64,000 nucleotides of DNA from positions 1-64,000 of the forward strand of contig NZ_JAWUWR010000009.1 in assembly GCF_034111725.1 (NCBI RefSeq), read 5' to 3'. The notes beneath the pieces were generated by a model. The model searched no databases. It was given only the letters and a program-made list of their open reading frames with translations, and had not been told where the DNA came from. This document shows positions 16,626 to 28,300 of the stretch, piece by piece (position 1 is the first letter of the stretch; every line of letters starts with the position of its first letter). Origin of the DNA: Thalassolituus sp034111725 (lineage in GTDB: Bacteria; Pseudomonadota; Gammaproteobacteria; Pseudomonadales; Oceanobacteraceae). Made by a program: the position numbers and the translations under genes.

Positions 16626-17543
16626 CAACGAACGAAAGGTTCATGATAAATACGCAAGACCCAAGCTCGACGGCCAACGGTTTCCTCCCCTAAGGCAACA
16701 TAAAGATCGCGAGTAATACCGTCCACGCCTTAAATGCTCCGCGTTTATCTTTTACCGCTAACGAATGCATCAAGGCGGTGCCGACCAACCAAGGCATTAA
16801 TGAGGCATTTTCGACAGGGTCCCAAAACCACCGGCCGCCCCAACCTAATTCGTAATAAGCCCAGCCGCTACCCATCACAATCCCAACAGTAAGAAACACC
16901 CACGCGGCAGTGGTCCAAGGTCTCGACCAGCGCGCCCATGCAGAATCAAGAGAGCCGTTCAGCATGGCAGCAATAGCAAACGCGAACGCCCCGAGAAGCC
17001 AACATAGCCCATATACAGCATCGGCGGATGAATCGCCAAACCAGGGTCTTGCAATAACGAGTTTAACTCTCGACCTTCTAACGGAGGAAATTGCAGACGC
17101 TCGAACGGGTTCGAGGTAAACAACATAAATAATAAAAAACCAGTACTGATCATACCCATGACAGCAATCACTCTTGCGACCATATTATCGGGAATAGATC
17201 GACTGAATACCGTCACGGCAGCCGTCCAGACAGCAAGAATCAACGCCCATAACAGCAACGAGCCTTCATGTGCGCCCCACACACCGGATATTAAATAAAG
17301 AACCGGAAGAGCGGTGTTCGAATTAGAGGCAACATAACGTACCGAAAAATCATGCACTAGGAATGCATAAATTAAGCTGGCAAATGAAATGAGAATAAAG
17401 AGTAACTGCAAGCGCGCCAGAGGACGCGCTAAAGCAATCCATGAACGGATGCCATACTGACTCCCCGCCAACGGCAAAGTCGCCTGACAAATGGCAATGC
17501 ACAAAGCGATAATAAGGGCCAAATGCCCTAATTCTACAATCAT
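16613..17543 (-). pseudogene. ccmF: Broken ccmF (heme lyase), frameshift plus internal deletion
   Basis: CcmF is a membrane protein of about 650 residues; about 310 are left. From the ATG at 17543 the N-terminal helices are clear (GVWGAHEGSLLLWALILAVW, then LLQDPGLAIHPPMLYMGYVG). At about 16985, in a GGGG run, a one-base shift moves the frame; it continues as AWARWSRPWTTAAWVFLT, the WGGRWFWDPVENASLMPWL motif and FKAWTVLLAIF. Near 16700-16720 the sequence jumps to the C-terminal part ITRDLYVALGEE and EPFVRWVW in another frame, with a stop at 16613-16615. The large middle part is missing. At the junction the same bases fit both parent frames, which indicates deletion at a short direct repeat. 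Confidence 0.85.
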
Positions 17544-17598
17544 ATTAATACTCTAAATTTTTAGTTTTTATCTAAATTCGCAGTGCGCTCTTGCATAA

Positions 17599-18177
17599 CT
17601 ACCACGACCGCTTCGTCGCACGATGCTCAGGCGTCGACTTATGGCAGCTTCCGGCGCAATCGCGCAGGCTGCTGACGGATGCATTGCGGTGCTCACCAGG
17701 TTCATAATCATTAGCATGACAACCAGCACAATCAGGTGCGTATGTAGCGTTGGACCAAGCATTAGCAGCACTTTCCGGTGTACTTCGATGGCAACTGCTA
17801 CAGCTAATAGTTCGGCCGTGATCGACGTAATTCGGGCTGCTATGAGTGAAGCTGGCCGGTGTCCAAGCGCTGGTAGTGTGGCAGTCATCACAAGAGGCAG
17901 AAGTTACGAGGTGATTGCTTGGCTTACCGGTTGCAGTCGAGCCATTGTGGCAGGTCGCACAGGTTCCCGGCGCGACACCGTCGTGATTAAAGCCGGATGT
18001 CATCCAAGAAGTGGTCGTATGGCAACTTTCACAATCGTTATTCGTTGCTATGTGATTTGACGGAATACTGCTAGAAGCGATTCGTCCCTGTAAGTGACAG
18101 CCCATGCATTGCTTAGGGGTTCCTTTGAAAACCCCTGATTGGTGACAAGTCTCGCAACTAACACTGCGCTTTGCCAT
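17599..18177 (-). CDS. Multiheme cytochrome c fragment (eight heme motifs), N-terminus lost
   Basis: 192 residues from the ATG at 18177. Heme-binding motifs in order: CETCH, CMGCH, CESCH, CATCH, CDDCH, CSSCH, CAGCH and a last CAGSCH with one extra residue. The spacing (about 24 residues, with SNH or FxH histidines between) is that of small-repeat multiheme cytochromes. There is no signal peptide, without which hemes cannot be attached, and the family usually has one. The 5' side abuts the ankyrin gene on the other strand, which is also truncated, so a rearrangement removed both N-termini. The end HRATKRSW looks natural. Probably a non-functional remnant. Confidence 0.75.
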   Translation of the reverse strand: MAKRSVSCETCHQSGVFKGTPKQCMGCHLQGRIASSSIPSNHIATNNDCESCHTTTSWMTSGFNHDGVAPGTCATCHNGSTATGKPSNHLVTSASCDDCHTTSAWTPASFTHSSPNYVDHGRTISCSSCHRSTPESAANAWSNATYAPDCAGCHANDYEPGEHRNASVSSLRDCAGSCHKSTPEHRATKRSW

Positions 18178-18862
18178 AGAACACAAAAATTCTGCACTGG
18201 TAAATCAGCTATTAAACGCTGGCGCAGATGCCAATCTCGTGGATAAAGAAAAAACTACGCCATTGCACCGCGCAACCATTTTAAAGCAGCCTAAAATAGT
18301 CGCTATGCTAATTGCTCACGATGCCGAAACCGACAAGCTAGACAGTAGCGGGCGTGATGCACTTTGGTATGCTGCAGACGAAGGATCAACTGAAATCATG
18401 CAGCAATTGCTAGCGCAGGGAGCCTCTACCCAAACCGCCGACGTTCATGGACAGCGCAGCTTAGAGCGCAGTGTAATCAACCACTGTCTAGCCTGTTTAG
18501 AAATGCTAACCGATGCGACCCTTAAAAAAGATTTATTCGTATCCAAAGGTGACGGCAACTCGCTACTTTCTTCGGCCGCGGATTCCGGCAACATTGATGC
18601 GGTTAATTACTTGATCACTAAAGAATTCCCGTTAGATGCACGCAACGAAAAAGGTAACACCGCCCTCATGCTAGCGGCGAGCAAAGGCCATAATGCCATT
18701 GTCGAAGCTCTGCTTAAAGCAGGTGCTGATCCTTTGCTGCGAAATTATCAAAAGCAAAATGCACTCGGCCTAGCAGAAAAAGCAGGCCATAACGACACTC
18801 AAGAAATTATCGAAAAATTTGGTATAACCAAAGATAAACTGTGGAAAATAATTACCGGATAA
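18164..18862 (+). CDS. Ankyrin-repeat protein, 5'-truncated
   Basis: The frame is open from a TGA just upstream and reads ankyrin repeats at once (LRFAIEHKNSALVNQLLNAG), so the family sequence begins before any good start; the first GTG at 18239 lies inside a repeat and has no SD. About six repeats follow, with TTPLHRA, GRDALWYAADEGSTEIMQQL, NTALMLAASKGHNAIVEALL and GLAEKAGHNDTQEIIEKFG. The first repeats and any signal peptide are missing. The truncation point coincides with the start of the minus-strand cytochrome at about 18164-18177. Ankyrin repeats bind proteins; the partner is unknown. Confidence 0.7.
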   Translation: MRFAIEHKNSALVNQLLNAGADANLVDKEKTTPLHRATILKQPKIVAMLIAHDAETDKLDSSGRDALWYAADEGSTEIMQQLLAQGASTQTADVHGQRSLERSVINHCLACLEMLTDATLKKDLFVSKGDGNSLLSSAADSGNIDAVNYLITKEFPLDARNEKGNTALMLAASKGHNAIVEALLKAGADPLLRNYQKQNALGLAEKAGHNDTQEIIEKFGITKDKLWKIITG

Positions 18863-18904
18863 AACAACAAGCGGAAAAAGAATTTAAAAGAAGCAAGAAA
18901 AAAG

Positions 18905-18956
18905 AAAAGGATAAAAGAAGCAGCGAGATCAGCTCATTTCAATATGAGCTGATCTC
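18905..18956 (-). terminator. Terminator after prfC
   Basis: A perfect 13-bp stem (arms 18925-18937 and 18944-18956, six-base loop) lies 18 bases after the prfC stop; the minus strand continues into a T-rich stretch. It could also end plus-strand transcripts from the ankyrin gene, though the plus side lacks a T-run. Confidence 0.7.
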
Positions 18957-18974
18957 ACAGTAACGCGGCAAGAA

Positions 18975-20564
18975 TTAGTGTTCGCGAGTTGCGCGGAACT
19001 CAATATCCGGCCAGCGTTCTTCCGTCAAAGACAGATTCACGCGAGTTGGAGCCACATAGGTTAAATGACCACCGCCATCAATCGCTAAGTTATCCCCCGC
19101 TTTGCGTTTAAAGTCTTCCAGCATTTTATGATCTTTGCAGTATACCCAGCGTGCGGTATTTACGCTGATCGGTTCATAAATACATTCAACCTTATATTCA
19201 TCGCGTAAACGCTGTTGAACCACGTCGAACTGCAGCACACCCACCGCCCCTAAAATCAGGTCGTTGTTGTTCACTGGCATAAACAACTGAGTAGCACCCT
19301 CTTCCGATAACTGCTGCAAACCTTTTTGCAACTGCTTCATTTTGAGTGGGTCTTTTAAGCGTACGCGCTTAAACAATTCCGGCGCAAAGTGCGGAATACC
19401 GGTAAATTGCAAATCGCCCGAGCTGGTAAAAGTATCACCAATCTGGATCGTGCCGTGGTTGTGCAAACCGATAATATCGCCCGACACCGCTTCTTCAACC
19501 GCCGAGCGATCACCCGCCAAGAAAGTGACCGCATCAGCAATCTTAATATCCTTACCAATACGCACATGGCGCATCTTCATACCCTTGGTGTAAGTGCCAG
19601 AGCAAATACGCATAAAGGCAATACGGTCGCGATGCTTAGGATCCATGTTCGCTTGGATTTTAAAAATAAACCCAGTGAAGTCAGTCTCCGTCGGCACGAT
19701 TGCACGCTCATTGGTCTCACGCGGAATCGGCATAGGTGCCCACTCCACAAAGTAATCCAGCATTTCGCGAATACCAAAGTTGGCCAATGCCGTGCCGAAG
19801 AATACCGGCGTTAGGTTGCCGGCAAGGTATTCCTCTAGATCGAACTCATGGCTCGCGCCCTGTACTAGCTCAATTTCGTCCTGCAGCTCGTCAATCAAGC
19901 TCTGAGTTAAGTAAGCTACCGACTCCGGCGAATGCAAACCCTCAATGCGCACATCATCTGGAACCACACTGCCTTTACCCGGCTGAAACACATGAACGGT
20001 GTCGGTTATTAGGTTGTATACGCCCTTGAAGGCCTTCCCCATACCGATTGGCCAAGTCACCGGCGCGCATTTAATCTTAAGGACGGTTTCAATCTCATCC
20101 ATCACTTCGATGTGATCACGTACTTCACGGTCCATCTTATTGATGAAGGTAAAGATCGGCGTATCACGCAAGCGGCAGACATCCATCAGCTTGATGGTAC
20201 GATCTTCGACCCCCTTAGCACCGTCGATCACCATCAACACAGAATCGACCGCCGTCAGAGTGCGGTAGGTATCTTCCGAGAAGTCTTCGTGACCAGGCGT
20301 GTCCAATAGGTTAACCATGCGTTCCTTATACGGGAACTGCATCACCGACGTCGTGATCGAGATACCACGATCTTGTTCCATCTTCATCCAGTCGGACGTC
20401 GCCATACGGCCCGTCTTACGGCCTTTCACCGTACCCGCGAGCTGAATGGCATTCCCGAACAGCAACAGCTTCTCGGTAATGGTTGTTTTACCCGCATCAG
20501 GGTGCGAGATAATGCCGAAAGTGCGTCGAGAGGCGACTTCCTGATAGAACGGTGTATTAGACAT
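18975..20564 (-). CDS. prfC: Peptide chain release factor 3
   Basis: 529 residues, the same length as E. coli RF3, from the ATG at 20564 (MSNTPFYQEVASRRTFGIIS); the frame is open 45 codons further but those residues are not family-like. G1 P-loop HPDAGKTT, switch region RGISITTSVMQF, G3 DTPGHEDF, G4 NKMDR. RF3 is a GTPase that removes RF1 and RF2 from the ribosome after termination. It appears to be a single-gene unit. Confidence 0.97.
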   Translation of the reverse strand: MSNTPFYQEVASRRTFGIISHPDAGKTTITEKLLLFGNAIQLAGTVKGRKTGRMATSDWMKMEQDRGISITTSVMQFPYKERMVNLLDTPGHEDFSEDTYRTLTAVDSVLMVIDGAKGVEDRTIKLMDVCRLRDTPIFTFINKMDREVRDHIEVMDEIETVLKIKCAPVTWPIGMGKAFKGVYNLITDTVHVFQPGKGSVVPDDVRIEGLHSPESVAYLTQSLIDELQDEIELVQGASHEFDLEEYLAGNLTPVFFGTALANFGIREMLDYFVEWAPMPIPRETNERAIVPTETDFTGFIFKIQANMDPKHRDRIAFMRICSGTYTKGMKMRHVRIGKDIKIADAVTFLAGDRSAVEEAVSGDIIGLHNHGTIQIGDTFTSSGDLQFTGIPHFAPELFKRVRLKDPLKMKQLQKGLQQLSEEGATQLFMPVNNNDLILGAVGVLQFDVVQQRLRDEYKVECIYEPISVNTARWVYCKDHKMLEDFKRKAGDNLAIDGGGHLTYVAPTRVNLSLTEERWPDIEFRATREH

Positions 20565-20750
20565 CAGTTTGTTTCTGCAATGCATACAACCCACTGGTGC
20601 AGGCTGTGTGTGAATAAGGCGGCCGGTATGACTAAAAGCCATAGACCTGAATAGGCGCAATGATATGCCAAACAGGCGATTCGAGCCAGTGATCGACAAT
20701 GACTAGCGACAAGTGATTAGGCTACCAACAACAACCGCTAGCAAACACAT

Positions 20751-20788
20751 AAAAAAATCGAAGCCAAAATAAATTCTGGCTTCGATTT
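20751..20788 (-). terminator. Terminator after the GLUG/GlyGly-CTERM gene 1
   Basis: On the minus strand a 12-bp AT/GC stem (arms 20755-20766 and 20777-20788) is followed by T-rich sequence (20751-20757). It lies 30 bases after the stop at 20818. Confidence 0.8.
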
Positions 20789-22282
20789 AAGATCGAGCTA
20801 AAACGCCTGTTAAGCGCTTAACCCGCAAACACCACACGGCGCTGACGTGTATACACCAAGCCGCCACACAGCATCAGCCAGATTAAGCCTAATGCACCGC
20901 CACCGCCTTTTTTACTTGATGAGGTAGGCGTGTTTCCTGGGGCTGGATTTGGAGTCGGTTCTACCTCTGGATTCGGATTAGGCTCTACTTCAGGTTCTGG
21001 CTCAGGAACATAAGCCGAATAAACGGTGAACGTAATTTCCGCTTCAGCACTTAATGGAGAATAGCGATTATCTGTAGCAACGACAGAAACCGTGTATTCA
21101 CCCGCCACTAAATTATCCGAATTAAACGTAACGCCAGTGTCGGTTTCGCTCGTGACTGTGATTCCTTCATACGTCCAGCTTAATGTATGGCGATCACTTG
21201 CATCAGGGTCTGTTACTGTTGCTTCTAACGTGACATCACCATCGCCAGCGGTAATATCAGACACCACAAAGCCATCTTGCTTTAGCGTTAGAGTCACCGT
21301 CGGCGCTTGGTTTTCATCAAGGCTGCCATTACCGTCTTCATCGCGGTAAACAATTCCATTAATGATTAAACCGGGTAATTGCGTAGAGGTACCGAAATCC
21401 CAAATACTGCTATCCCATCCAGCATAAAGCGTATTACTAATGACACAGTCATCTTTATTATCGCTAGACGTTGGGCATTGTAATTCTGCTAGTGTGGTGC
21501 CAAAGTAGTTATCAGCTTCTAACGCCTCTTCGCTAAACTCTTGGCCTGTCGTGTCGACCGCCCAATGGCTGTTAGTGATTGTGGTATCGCCGTATGCATC
21601 GCCAACTAGGCCCCCGACGTCACTACCTGCGACGGTCACAGATCCCGTTGCAAATGAATTATTTAGTGCAGATTCTCCAAGTTCCCCCACAAGGCCACCA
21701 ACATTATACGAACCGCTGACAGCCCCTGTAGCAAATGCATCCGAGATAGAACCGAATTCATCCGTAGCGCCCACTAAGCCCCCAATACCGCTTTCTCCCG
21801 AAACATCTCCTAGTGCAAAACTACGGTTAATACTGGCCTTTTCAGTTAACAAGCCAACGAGGCCTCCAACAAAGTAACTACCAGTTACCACTCCTTTAGA
21901 ATAACTGTTACTTACCTCAGCACTGACGCCTACGAAGCCAGCAAGAAGTCCGACACCATCCGCTCCCAGCACATTGGATAGTTTTCCTACAAGTCCAAGG
22001 TTACTAACGATTACGGCCTCACCTGAGATCGCTCCAAATAACCCAATTTCATCTTCATAAGGTCGGTTAACGTATAAATTACGTATTTCGTGGCCGTTAC
22101 CGTCGAATAAACCACCAAAGGGGAAATTGTAAAAGCCAAGCGGCTCCCACCCATATCCCTCATTCCAATACGCATCATTCGCATCCATAACGCCATCGGC
22201 GTTGGTATCAAAATCCAAGTTATTAATTAGCTCATAGCCCATACACTGAAACTGATGAACACCATTAACAACGGCAACTGGA

Positions 22283-24490
22283 CAACCAGAGCTGTCACTA
22301 TCACCACCGTCGACGAGGGTGCGGCCTGTGCCGGCTAGGTTGTACCGAATCGCATTCAGCTGTTCGAGACTCGATATATCAATCAAGCCATCAGAATCCG
22401 CATCCGCATCCGTGATGCCGTCGTTATTATCGTCGGTGTCGTCGCTATTATTGATACCGTCGTTATCCGTATCGTTAAGGTAACTATCAAGCGTTAGACC
22501 AGTGGCTGCTTGACAATTAACATCACAGCCTATCGCCCACACATCCGGATAACCATCCAGATCGGTATCTTGCCAAGCGGCCGCGGTTGTCGGGAATTGA
22601 TCCAGTGTTAACCCACTGTTTGCGATACAGGTCGCATCGCAGCCAATGGTCCATGCATCAGCATACCCGTCGTTATCACCATCCCAAGACGCTGCGCGGT
22701 TATTTGGATAGACATCGTCGCCATCCAGCGAGCCATCACCATCGCTATCGCGATAGGTGGTACCACTCAAAATCAAGCCGGGCAGTTGGGTGTTAGTACC
22801 GAAGTCCCACACACCACTATCCCATTCGGTATAGAGCGTTTGATCAGCCACGCAGCTTGTATTGTCGGCGCCGGCAGGGCATTGCAGTTCAGCCAGAGTG
22901 GCTGCCGATAACGAGGTACTGCTGATACCGGTTGTATCAATCGCCCAATAACTATTAGTGATAACAGAGCTAGAACTATAGCCAGTCAAACCGCCGACAT
23001 AAGAATTACCCGTCACCGCGCCGCTGGCAAAACTCTTGTTAATAGCGCTACTGTAAAGACTGCCAGCCAAGCCGCCCACGGGGCTTGAACCACTAACCGC
23101 ACCGCTGGCGAAACTGTTGTTAATGACGCTATTACTCCAAAGCCTGCCAGCCAAGCCGCCCACATTATCATCACCATTCACCGCGCCGGTGACGTAACTC
23201 TGTTCTATAATTGCCGCGTTCTCGGCATAACCCACAAGCCCGCCAACATAATTAGATCCCTGCACTTGCATCAGCTCGCCGGTTAATCCGATATTACGCA
23301 ACAGAGCAGATTCGCCGGAGATATATCCAAATAACCCAACAAAATATGAACCGGTGCGGTTGATAAATAGGTTGCGGATTTGATGCCCATTACCATCAAA
23401 GGTGCTGGTAAATGGCCTTGAGGAGCTACCGATTGGCATCCAACCATCCCCATCATTCCAATACTCGTCATTTTCATCCATGACGCCATCGACGTTGGTA
23501 TCGAAATCAAGGTTGGTGGTTAATTCATAACCGGTACACACTAATTGCATCACGCCATCAATAACTGTGGCAGGGCAGCCAGAGCTGTCACTATCACCAC
23601 CGTCAACGAGGGTGCGGCCCTTACCGGCTAGGTTGTAACGAATCGCATTGAGCTGTTCGAGACTAGAGATATCAATCAAGCCATCAGAATCGGCATCCGC
23701 ATCGGTGATGCCGTCGTTATTATCATCGGTGTCGTCGCTATTATTAATACCGTCGTTATCAATATCATCAGGGTAACTATCAAGCGTGAGACCAGTAGCT
23801 GCTTGGCAATTGGCATCACAGCCTGTGGCCCACACATCGGGATAACCATCTAAGTCAGTGTCTGGCCCTGCCCCTGCAATCGTTGGGAACTGATCCTGTA
23901 TCAAACCACTGTTTTCAGTACAGGCCGCATCACAGCCCTCCGCCCACACATCCGGATAACCATCTAGATCGGTATCTTGCCAAGCGGCCGCAGTTGTCGG
24001 GAATTGATCCAGTGTTAACCCACTGTTTGCAATACAGGTCGCATCGCAGCCCGTCGCCCACGCATCCGGATAACCATCTAGGTCGGTGTCTTGCCAGGCA
24101 GCCTCAGTGGCAGGGAAATGGTCCAGTGTTAACCCACTGTTTGCTATACAGGTCGCATCGCAGCCAATGGTCCAGGCATCAGCATACCCGTCGTTATCAC
24201 TATCCCAAGACGCCGCGCGATTATTTGGATAGACATCGTCGCCATCCAGCGAGCCATCACCATCGCTATCGCGATAGGTGGTGCCACTCAAAATCAAGCC
24301 GGGCAGTTGCGTGTTAGTACCGAAGTCCCATACGCCACTATCCCATTCGGCATAAAGCGTTTTACCTGATGCGCAGCTTGTATTGTCAGCACCAGCAGGG
24401 CATTGCAGTTCCGCCAGAGTGGCTGCCGATAACAAGGTACTGCTGATACCCGTTGTATCAACCGCCCAATAACTATGAGTGATAACAGAG
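22283..24490 (-). repeat. Internal segmental duplication in GLUG copy 1
   Basis: The segments about 22283-22990 and about 23578-24490 are near-identical direct copies coding for the Asp-rich start block, calcium-binding stretches and the ELQCPAG block. Smaller copies of the DLDGYPDVWA-x-GCDA unit are repeated three to four times inside the second one. Boundaries are by eye. Confidence 0.75.
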
Positions 24491-24747
24491 CTAGAACTAT
24501 AGCCAGTCAGACCGCCGACAGAAGAATTACCCGTCACCGCACCGCTGGCAAAACTCTTGTTAATAGCGCTATTACTGTAGTTCCTACCAGCCAAGCCACC
24601 CACATAAGAACTACCGGTCACCGCGCCGGTGACGTAACTGCTGTTAATGGCACTGCTGTAGAGATAGCCAGCCAAGCCGCCCACATACCGAAAACCTGTA
24701 ACGCCGCCGGTAACGTAACTCTGCTCTATCCTTGCTGCGCTCTTGGC

Positions 24748-24750
24748 CTA
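24748..24750 (-). other. In-frame amber codon inside a GLUG repeat
   Basis: The frame reads VGGLVG, TAG, AKSAARIEQSYV. The paralogue at about 38865 reads VGGLVGYAKSAARIEQSYV at the same place, so a tyrosine codon became TAG by one base. The frame is intact on both sides. Confidence 0.9.
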
Positions 24751-25301
24751 GCCCACAAGCCCGCCAACATAAATAGATCCCTGCACTTGCATCAGCTCGC
24801 CGGTTAATCCGATATTACGCAACAGAGCAGATTCGCCGGTGATATATCCAAATAACCCAACATAAGATGTACTGGTGCGGTTGATATATAAATTGCGAAT
24901 CTGATAGCCATTGCCATCGAAGATGCTGGTAAATGCTGTGTCATAATCGGTACCAACCGGCTCCCACCCATTTCCCTCATTCCAATACGCGTCATGCGCA
25001 TCCATGACACCATCTGCGTTGGTATCAAAATCCAGCGTGGTGGTTAATTCAAAACCTATACAGCCATCCACTGGGCAGCCGATGCTATCACCGTACAGAC
25101 TTGTGCCATCTAGGTTATTTCTAATTTCATTGAGATCGGCGAGGCTATTGATTTCAATCAAGCCGTCGTCGTCAAGGTCATAGTCGGCACGGCCACTTTC
25201 GGCGAAAGCGGAAGGCACAATGAGGCAGCCGAGAATCATCGGCATAAGTAGGCGGAATGGTGTGATGGCCATGTTAAAAAACATCCTTTTATAATGAGCT
25301 A

Positions 25302-25322
25302 CGCCCAAGCAATGCTTGGGCG
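25302..25322. promoter_or_regulatory. Hairpin upstream of GLUG copy 1
   Basis: Perfect 9-bp inverted repeat (CGCCCAAGC, AAT, GCTTGGGCG) between the tpsA stop and the SD of the next gene, 30 bases before the ATG. The other two GLUG genes have hairpins of different sequence in the same place. Confidence 0.5.
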
Positions 25323-25353
25323 GTAATTTTTATTAATTAATGGCTGCTTTAGA

Positions 25354-28300
25354 TTACGGCAATGCCACTTCCCTTCTCAACGATGCTGGTAGAGTCGCGC
25401 TATTGCCTTCTTTAGAAATCCCGCCAGCGCTAATTGCACTCTTTAGGATTTGGCCGATTTCATCGCTAACTTTTACAACCACTTTAATGATTTGGCCGTC
25501 GGCGATAGACGATGGGTTTTTAATACTTGGATTTTGTTTTGCAATTTCGGTCCAAGCAAAGCCATTACCCAAATAACGTTTTGACAAACTCCAAAGCGAA
25601 TCACCTGCCTGGAAAACGTAGTCTTTTACGACACCCAGCATTTCGCCCGATTCGCTATAAGCAACTTTAATATCGCTATTATCGTCGGCTACAAACGTAC
25701 CGGCTTTGCTCAATTTCTTGGCTAATTTCTTCTTCTCATCATCTTCTTCTGATTCGCCATCCAATTTATATTCGTCGTAATTCACGCCGCCTGCTGCGGT
25801 TGGTTCATACGACGATAATAAAGCGGCTAGTTGCGCAGTATCCAACGTAGATGGAACTTCAGAACTCGCATAATAATTGTCGGCACCTGCAATGGAGTTG
25901 GCGTCGGCAATATACGGCGTCAGTGATTCAAAAATCGCAGGATCAAGTTGCGCTAGATTTTGCACGGTATCGGTAATAATCAATGCCGACTGCTGTGAGC
26001 TGATCAAAGAGTCCGATTCAATACCTTCTAGCTGCGAGGTAATCGGCGCACCATTCGGGAAGAACGGTGTTACGTAGTAAAGCGCCTCAAGGTCTAGATT
26101 AAACGACACGTCGAAGGTTAACTGACTTGCATCCGCCGACGAACCAACGCCTTCCCACAAACCAGCACCTTGGCGATCCGATTTACCGGTACCAATCGAT
26201 ACCGATTTCGCAACAAAGTTAACCTCGTTACGGGTCTCAGTAGTTAACAGCCCCGTACCTTCAACAGCGCTATCTAAAATAACAGTACCGCTATCACCCA
26301 CATCAATCGTGCGTAACACCAGATCACCGTTTTGAACGAACGTGGCGTTGATCGAACGATTGTCGTTGGTGCTGACATTTAAAATATCGATCTCAGTATC
26401 AAGGTCGATATCACCGGATGCGTTAACGTCTGCTAGATGGGCAATTAAATTACCCGTAATCGCATTTTTACCAACGTAAGTTGAATTAATGATCACATCC
26501 TTCTGACCATTAAAGTTCAAATTCATGTCCGAAGGCACTGCTTGTATAGAAGCGGTTGAAGAGTTGCCACCAATGAAACTGACACTCTCACCGGCAAATA
26601 CAGCTTGCAACGAAGTCGATAGATTCAAATTACCGACATTATTGTTCAACACTTCAAACTGACTAAATAGGAAGTCGCCAAGAGAATTAACACCGTCTGA
26701 AGCTTGGTTAATAATCCAAGCGAGGCCATCAACATTGCTGATTAAAGTATCCTGGCCTTCTCCACCATTCAAATTCTCCATGCCGTCGAAAGTGGTCGAA
26801 TTGGTAATGACTGACGTATCACTATTTACGTTGAATACATCATCGCCGCTCGTGCCTAACAAGGTATCGTTAAGATCTGCTGTTACGGTTGCAACATTGC
26901 TCAAGGTTAATTGATTAACAATAACTTGGCTTTCTTCAGCACCTAGCTCGAAGGTCTCTGCGATTGCAGACCCTGTAACACCTTCACTAACAACATCCAC
27001 ATTTTCAACATTTTTAAACTGATAACGTACAGAGTTAATTTCGCCATTTATGCCGGTTAAGGTCCAATCAACACCAGCTCGGCCAATGACCGTATCGTCG
27101 CCACCTTGAGTATCAACAGCGCTATTAATTAGATAGAAATTAATTTCGTTGGCTGCCATACCAGCGCTTGTCAGCTGAATGGTGTCTGCTTCGTCACTAC
27201 CAGACAAACGACCACCACTCATGTTCGCCGAACTAATATCACTGAAAGTAATATCCGAAACCAGCAGTTGCTTGTCGGCACCCGTTAGTTGCGCATCAAC
27301 CGCCACACCGAGTGTTGCAATCGAGTCGATACTATCGGCACCGCCATTAACTACATCGACAGATTCAAACTGCATATTTTTAACGGCTAACGCATTCGCG
27401 GTTGTATTAACAACATACACTTCGTTCTCGCTATTAGAGCCATTTAACGTGCCGCCACCGAGCTTAACTGTGTCGACATCATTGAACGTAATCGCTGAGG
27501 CAGAGATTTGATTATCGACAGCCGTTAAATCAGCGGTAGCTTGAACACCCGTAGCAACTTTAACAACGTCGTCCATGCTTGAGCCTGCGTTAACAGCAGA
27601 TACTGCCGTTAAGCTCATTCCATTAACGGTAACTGCATTATTGGTGTTACTGATTTCGAAGGTTTCGCTGCTATCGGTACCGGTAACGACACCTTGAGAT
27701 AGATCCATACTATCTAGCCCAGAGAAGTTAATACCTGAAGCGGTTAAAGCATTGGTATCGGAAGTCAGCGCTGCATTCACTAATTCAGTCGTTACTACGG
27801 TGTCACCTAAATCAGTACCGGCATCAATTGCCGATACATTAGTGAGGTCGATACCATTCACGTTCACTTGATTAAGAGCAGTGCTGATTTGGAATGTTTC
27901 CGCTTCGGTATTTGTTCCATTCAATGCTCCGCTATTTAAATTAGCAGCATTAATATTCGTGAATACAATACTTGAAGCGGTAAGCTCTTTTTGAGCTGCA
28001 GCCAATGTTGCATCAACAGCAACAACGGCTGTGATTGCATCGCCAGCACTTGAACCTGCGTCAATGGCAGCAACCGAAGTCAGATTTATGCCATTAACAG
28101 CCACTTTGTTATCGGCGGTGCTGATCTCAAAGGTTTCGTTTTTACTGTCAGTACCGGTTAATTGACCTTGAGAGAGGTCTGCACTATTCACGTTAGTAAA
28201 GTCAATACCAGAAGCGGTTAGCGCATTATTCTCGGCCGTTAAATTAGCATTCACTGACTCGGTCGTTGTGATCGCATCGCCAGTGTTTGTGCCTGCGTCA

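Larger units (their letters stand above)
20818..25272 (-). pseudogene. GLUG-repeat secreted protein with GlyGly-CTERM-like tail (copy 1), interrupted by one amber codon
   Basis: One frame of 1485 codons, broken only by a TAG at codon 175. Signal peptide (MAITPFRLLMPMILGCLIVP, ending AFA), then the Asp-rich block ADYDLDDDGLIEINSLADL, then alternating modules: Gly-rich GLUG-type beta repeats (VGGLVGY, NSFASGAV), an ELQCPAG/LWDFGT block, and TSP3-like calcium-binding Asp stretches (DSDGDGSLDGDDVYPNN). Near the end are an immunoglobulin-like domain, a Pro/Glu linker, and KKGGGGALGLIWLMLCGG with a basic end, which fits a GlyGly-CTERM sorting signal (rhombosortase, after type II secretion). The start ATG has AAAAGGA eleven bases before it. 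It lies 81 bases behind tpsA on the same strand. The part after the stop (from 24684) might be read alone but would lack a signal peptide. Confidence 0.8.

Noticed and set aside
22587..24317. His/Arg-rich plus-strand frames opposite GLUG copy 1
   Set aside because: Composition mirrors the Asp-rich repeats on the other strand; shadows of the real gene.
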